Source: Clostridiaceae bacterium UBA5444
Lineage (GTDB): Bacteria; Bacillota; Clostridia; Clostridiales; Oxobacteraceae
Length of the DNA stretch: 25,567 nucleotides
Assembly (NCBI GenBank): GCA_002426575.1
Contig: DIRE01000010.1
Span: 40,121-65,687, forward strand
Reading direction: 5' to 3'
The notes under the pieces were generated by a model. The model worked only from the letters and a program-made list of their open reading frames with translations, had not been told where the DNA came from and ran no database searches. The stretch's first letter is position 1; each line of letters opens with the position of its first letter. The position numbers and the translations under genes are program-made. This document shows positions 24,799-25,567 of the stretch, in pieces.

Positions 24799-25386
24799 TT
24801 AGACGATTTGGTTCCTTATTTGTTCCATATTTTTTAACTTATCCTTTAATATGGCTCTAGCTCTGCTTAGTCTAGATTTTACCGTTCCCATATTTAAGTT
24901 TAATATATTAGAGATTTCTTCATAGGAGTGACCCCTTATATCCCTCAATATTATCATGATCCTATACTCAGGTGGAAGTTCAATTATACATTTCTTAATA
25001 TCCTTTATTTTCTCTTTTCTTTCTATTATATCTTCTGGGAGACTATTATGGCTTTCGATTGGTATTTCAAACTCTTTGGCAGAATCATTTACCATGGTAA
25101 GCGGCATAGCATACTTTTTTTTTCTTATCTCATCTATACAAACGTTAGATGTTATTCTATATACCCATGTACTAAAAGATGAGTCCCCCTTAAATGAGTT
25201 AATATTCTTGTATATCTTTATACATACCTCTTGAGCCATATCATACGCATCTTCCCTATTTCCTATCATTCTCAGAGCTATATTATATATCTTTTTTTCA
25301 TAAGATGATATTAACTCTGAAAACGCATCCATATCACCATTTTTGCTCTTATTTACAAGTTCTCTTTCAGGGTAATCCAATTTCAT
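24799..25386 (-). CDS. ECF (sigma-70 group 4) RNA polymerase sigma factor, SigW-like
   Basis: This protein of about 195 residues has region 2 (about 18-90, AFSELISSYEKKIYNIA, DAYDMAQEVCIKIYKNI, FSTWVYRITSNVCIDEIR) and region 4 (about 134-185, LPPEYRIMIILRDIRGHSYEE and MGTVKSRLSRARAIL). It lacks regions 1 and 3, as ECF factors do. The start is uncertain. The ATG at 25386 gives a typical N-terminus but has GAGG only two bases upstream. The TTG at 25380 would have ideal spacing. The TTGs at 25422 and 25467 would add 12 and 27 residues. The anti-sigma gene follows directly. The promoter at 25493-25521 is of vegetative type, and no obvious autoregulatory AAC/CGT promoter was seen. Confidence 0.93.
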   Translation of the reverse strand: MKLDYPERELVNKSKNGDMDAFSELISSYEKKIYNIALRMIGNREDAYDMAQEVCIKIYKNINSFKGDSSFSTWVYRITSNVCIDEIRKKKYAMPLTMVNDSAKEFEIPIESHNSLPEDIIERKEKIKDIKKCIIELPPEYRIMIILRDIRGHSYEEISNILNLNMGTVKSRLSRARAILKDKLKNMEQIRNQIV

Positions 25387-25408
25387 CACCTCACTTGATT
25401 CAATAGGT

Positions 25409-25432
25409 ATATATTCAATCAAATGAATATAT
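25409..25432 (-). promoter_or_regulatory. Hairpin in the sigma-factor mRNA leader
   Basis: Perfect 9-base arms (ATATATTCA and TGAATATAT) with a 6-base loop lie between a strong AGGAGGAG site (25440-25433) and the preferred ATG at 25386. The loop contains a TTG that is in frame with the sigma gene. The structure may influence which start is used. Confidence 0.45.
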
Positions 25433-25492
25433 TCTCCTCCTAAAAATAGGTTACAAATTCTTTTCAATTTTCCTACTCTTATGTTAATTCAT

Positions 25493-25521
25493 TTTATATA
25501 CATATTTTAAGTAACTGTTAA
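25493..25521 (-). promoter_or_regulatory. Sigma-A-type promoter for the sigma/anti-sigma operon, overlapping a hairpin repeat
   Basis: The minus strand shows TTAACA (25521-25516), a 17-base spacer and TATAAA (25498-25493), with five of six consensus bases in each box. The -35 box and nearly all of the spacer lie in the left arm of repeat copy 4, and the -10 box is just outside it. Transcription would start near 25486. Confidence 0.6.
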
Positions 25522-25567
25522 TTTTTAAACCGGCTATATTGATTGACTTCCGCTGCTCCAAAATGCC
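25501..25567 (+). repeat. Long hairpin repeat, copy 4 (left arm only, cut by window end)
   Basis: The last 67 bases match the left arm of the other copies: TTTTAAGTAACTGTT, TTTTTAAACCGG, TATATTGATTGACTTCCG and CTGCTCCAAAATGCC. The window ends at the point where the inner stem begins. It lies upstream of the sigma-factor gene and provides part of its predicted promoter. Confidence 0.85.

Overview
The window is AT-rich chromosomal DNA whose gene content and order point to a Clostridium-type member of the Firmicutes. The signs are purine-rich Shine-Dalgarno sites before almost every gene, frequent GTG/TTG starts, a maf-radC-mreBCD-PBP2-minCDE cluster with rodA and mgsA next to it, a c-di-AMP (ydaO/yuaA-type) riboswitch, and an ECF sigma/zinc anti-sigma pair. 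The species cannot be named from the sequence. Almost every gene is on the minus strand; the only plus-strand gene is an L,D-transpeptidase at 5202-5894.

Region 1 (1-5175, minus) is a three-gene transcription unit behind a good sigma-A-type promoter (5147-5175). It encodes an RluA-family pseudouridine synthase, an MrfA/YprA-like DEAD/DEAH helicase with an extra C-terminal domain, and a UvrD/PcrA-like helicase cut by the window start. Region 2 (5202-8504) holds the L,D-transpeptidase, a bidirectional terminator, the glutamine-dependent NAD synthetase nadE, and the methylglyoxal synthase mgsA.

Region 3 (8729-18518, minus) is the cell-shape and division block. A DUF4321 membrane protein, maf, radC, mreB, mreC, mreD, PBP2, minC, minD and minE run head to tail, and a hairpin terminator overlaps the minE stop. 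rodA follows as its own unit. MreBCD, PBP2 and RodA form the elongasome that builds lateral peptidoglycan; MinCDE positions the septum.

Region 4 (18956-25521, minus) contains a secreted NlpC/P60 hydrolase under a c-di-AMP riboswitch with a clear promoter, a lytic transglycosylase, coaE and polA in one overlapping run, and the ECF sigma/anti-sigma operon. Cell-wall synthesis and hydrolysis functions dominate the window.

The feature not explained by genes is a family of about 160-bp imperfect palindromes. There are three full copies (5898-6064, 8555-8718, 18659-18822) and a fourth cut by the window end (from 25501). All are intergenic and in the same orientation. They share a conserved internal loop and apical loop, and several base changes in one arm are mirrored in the other. 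The partial copy appears to supply the -35 box of the sigma-factor promoter. Other points of note are a coaE gene with no ATG/GTG/TTG start before its P-loop, and a DnaX-like C-terminal extension on the MrfA-like helicase.
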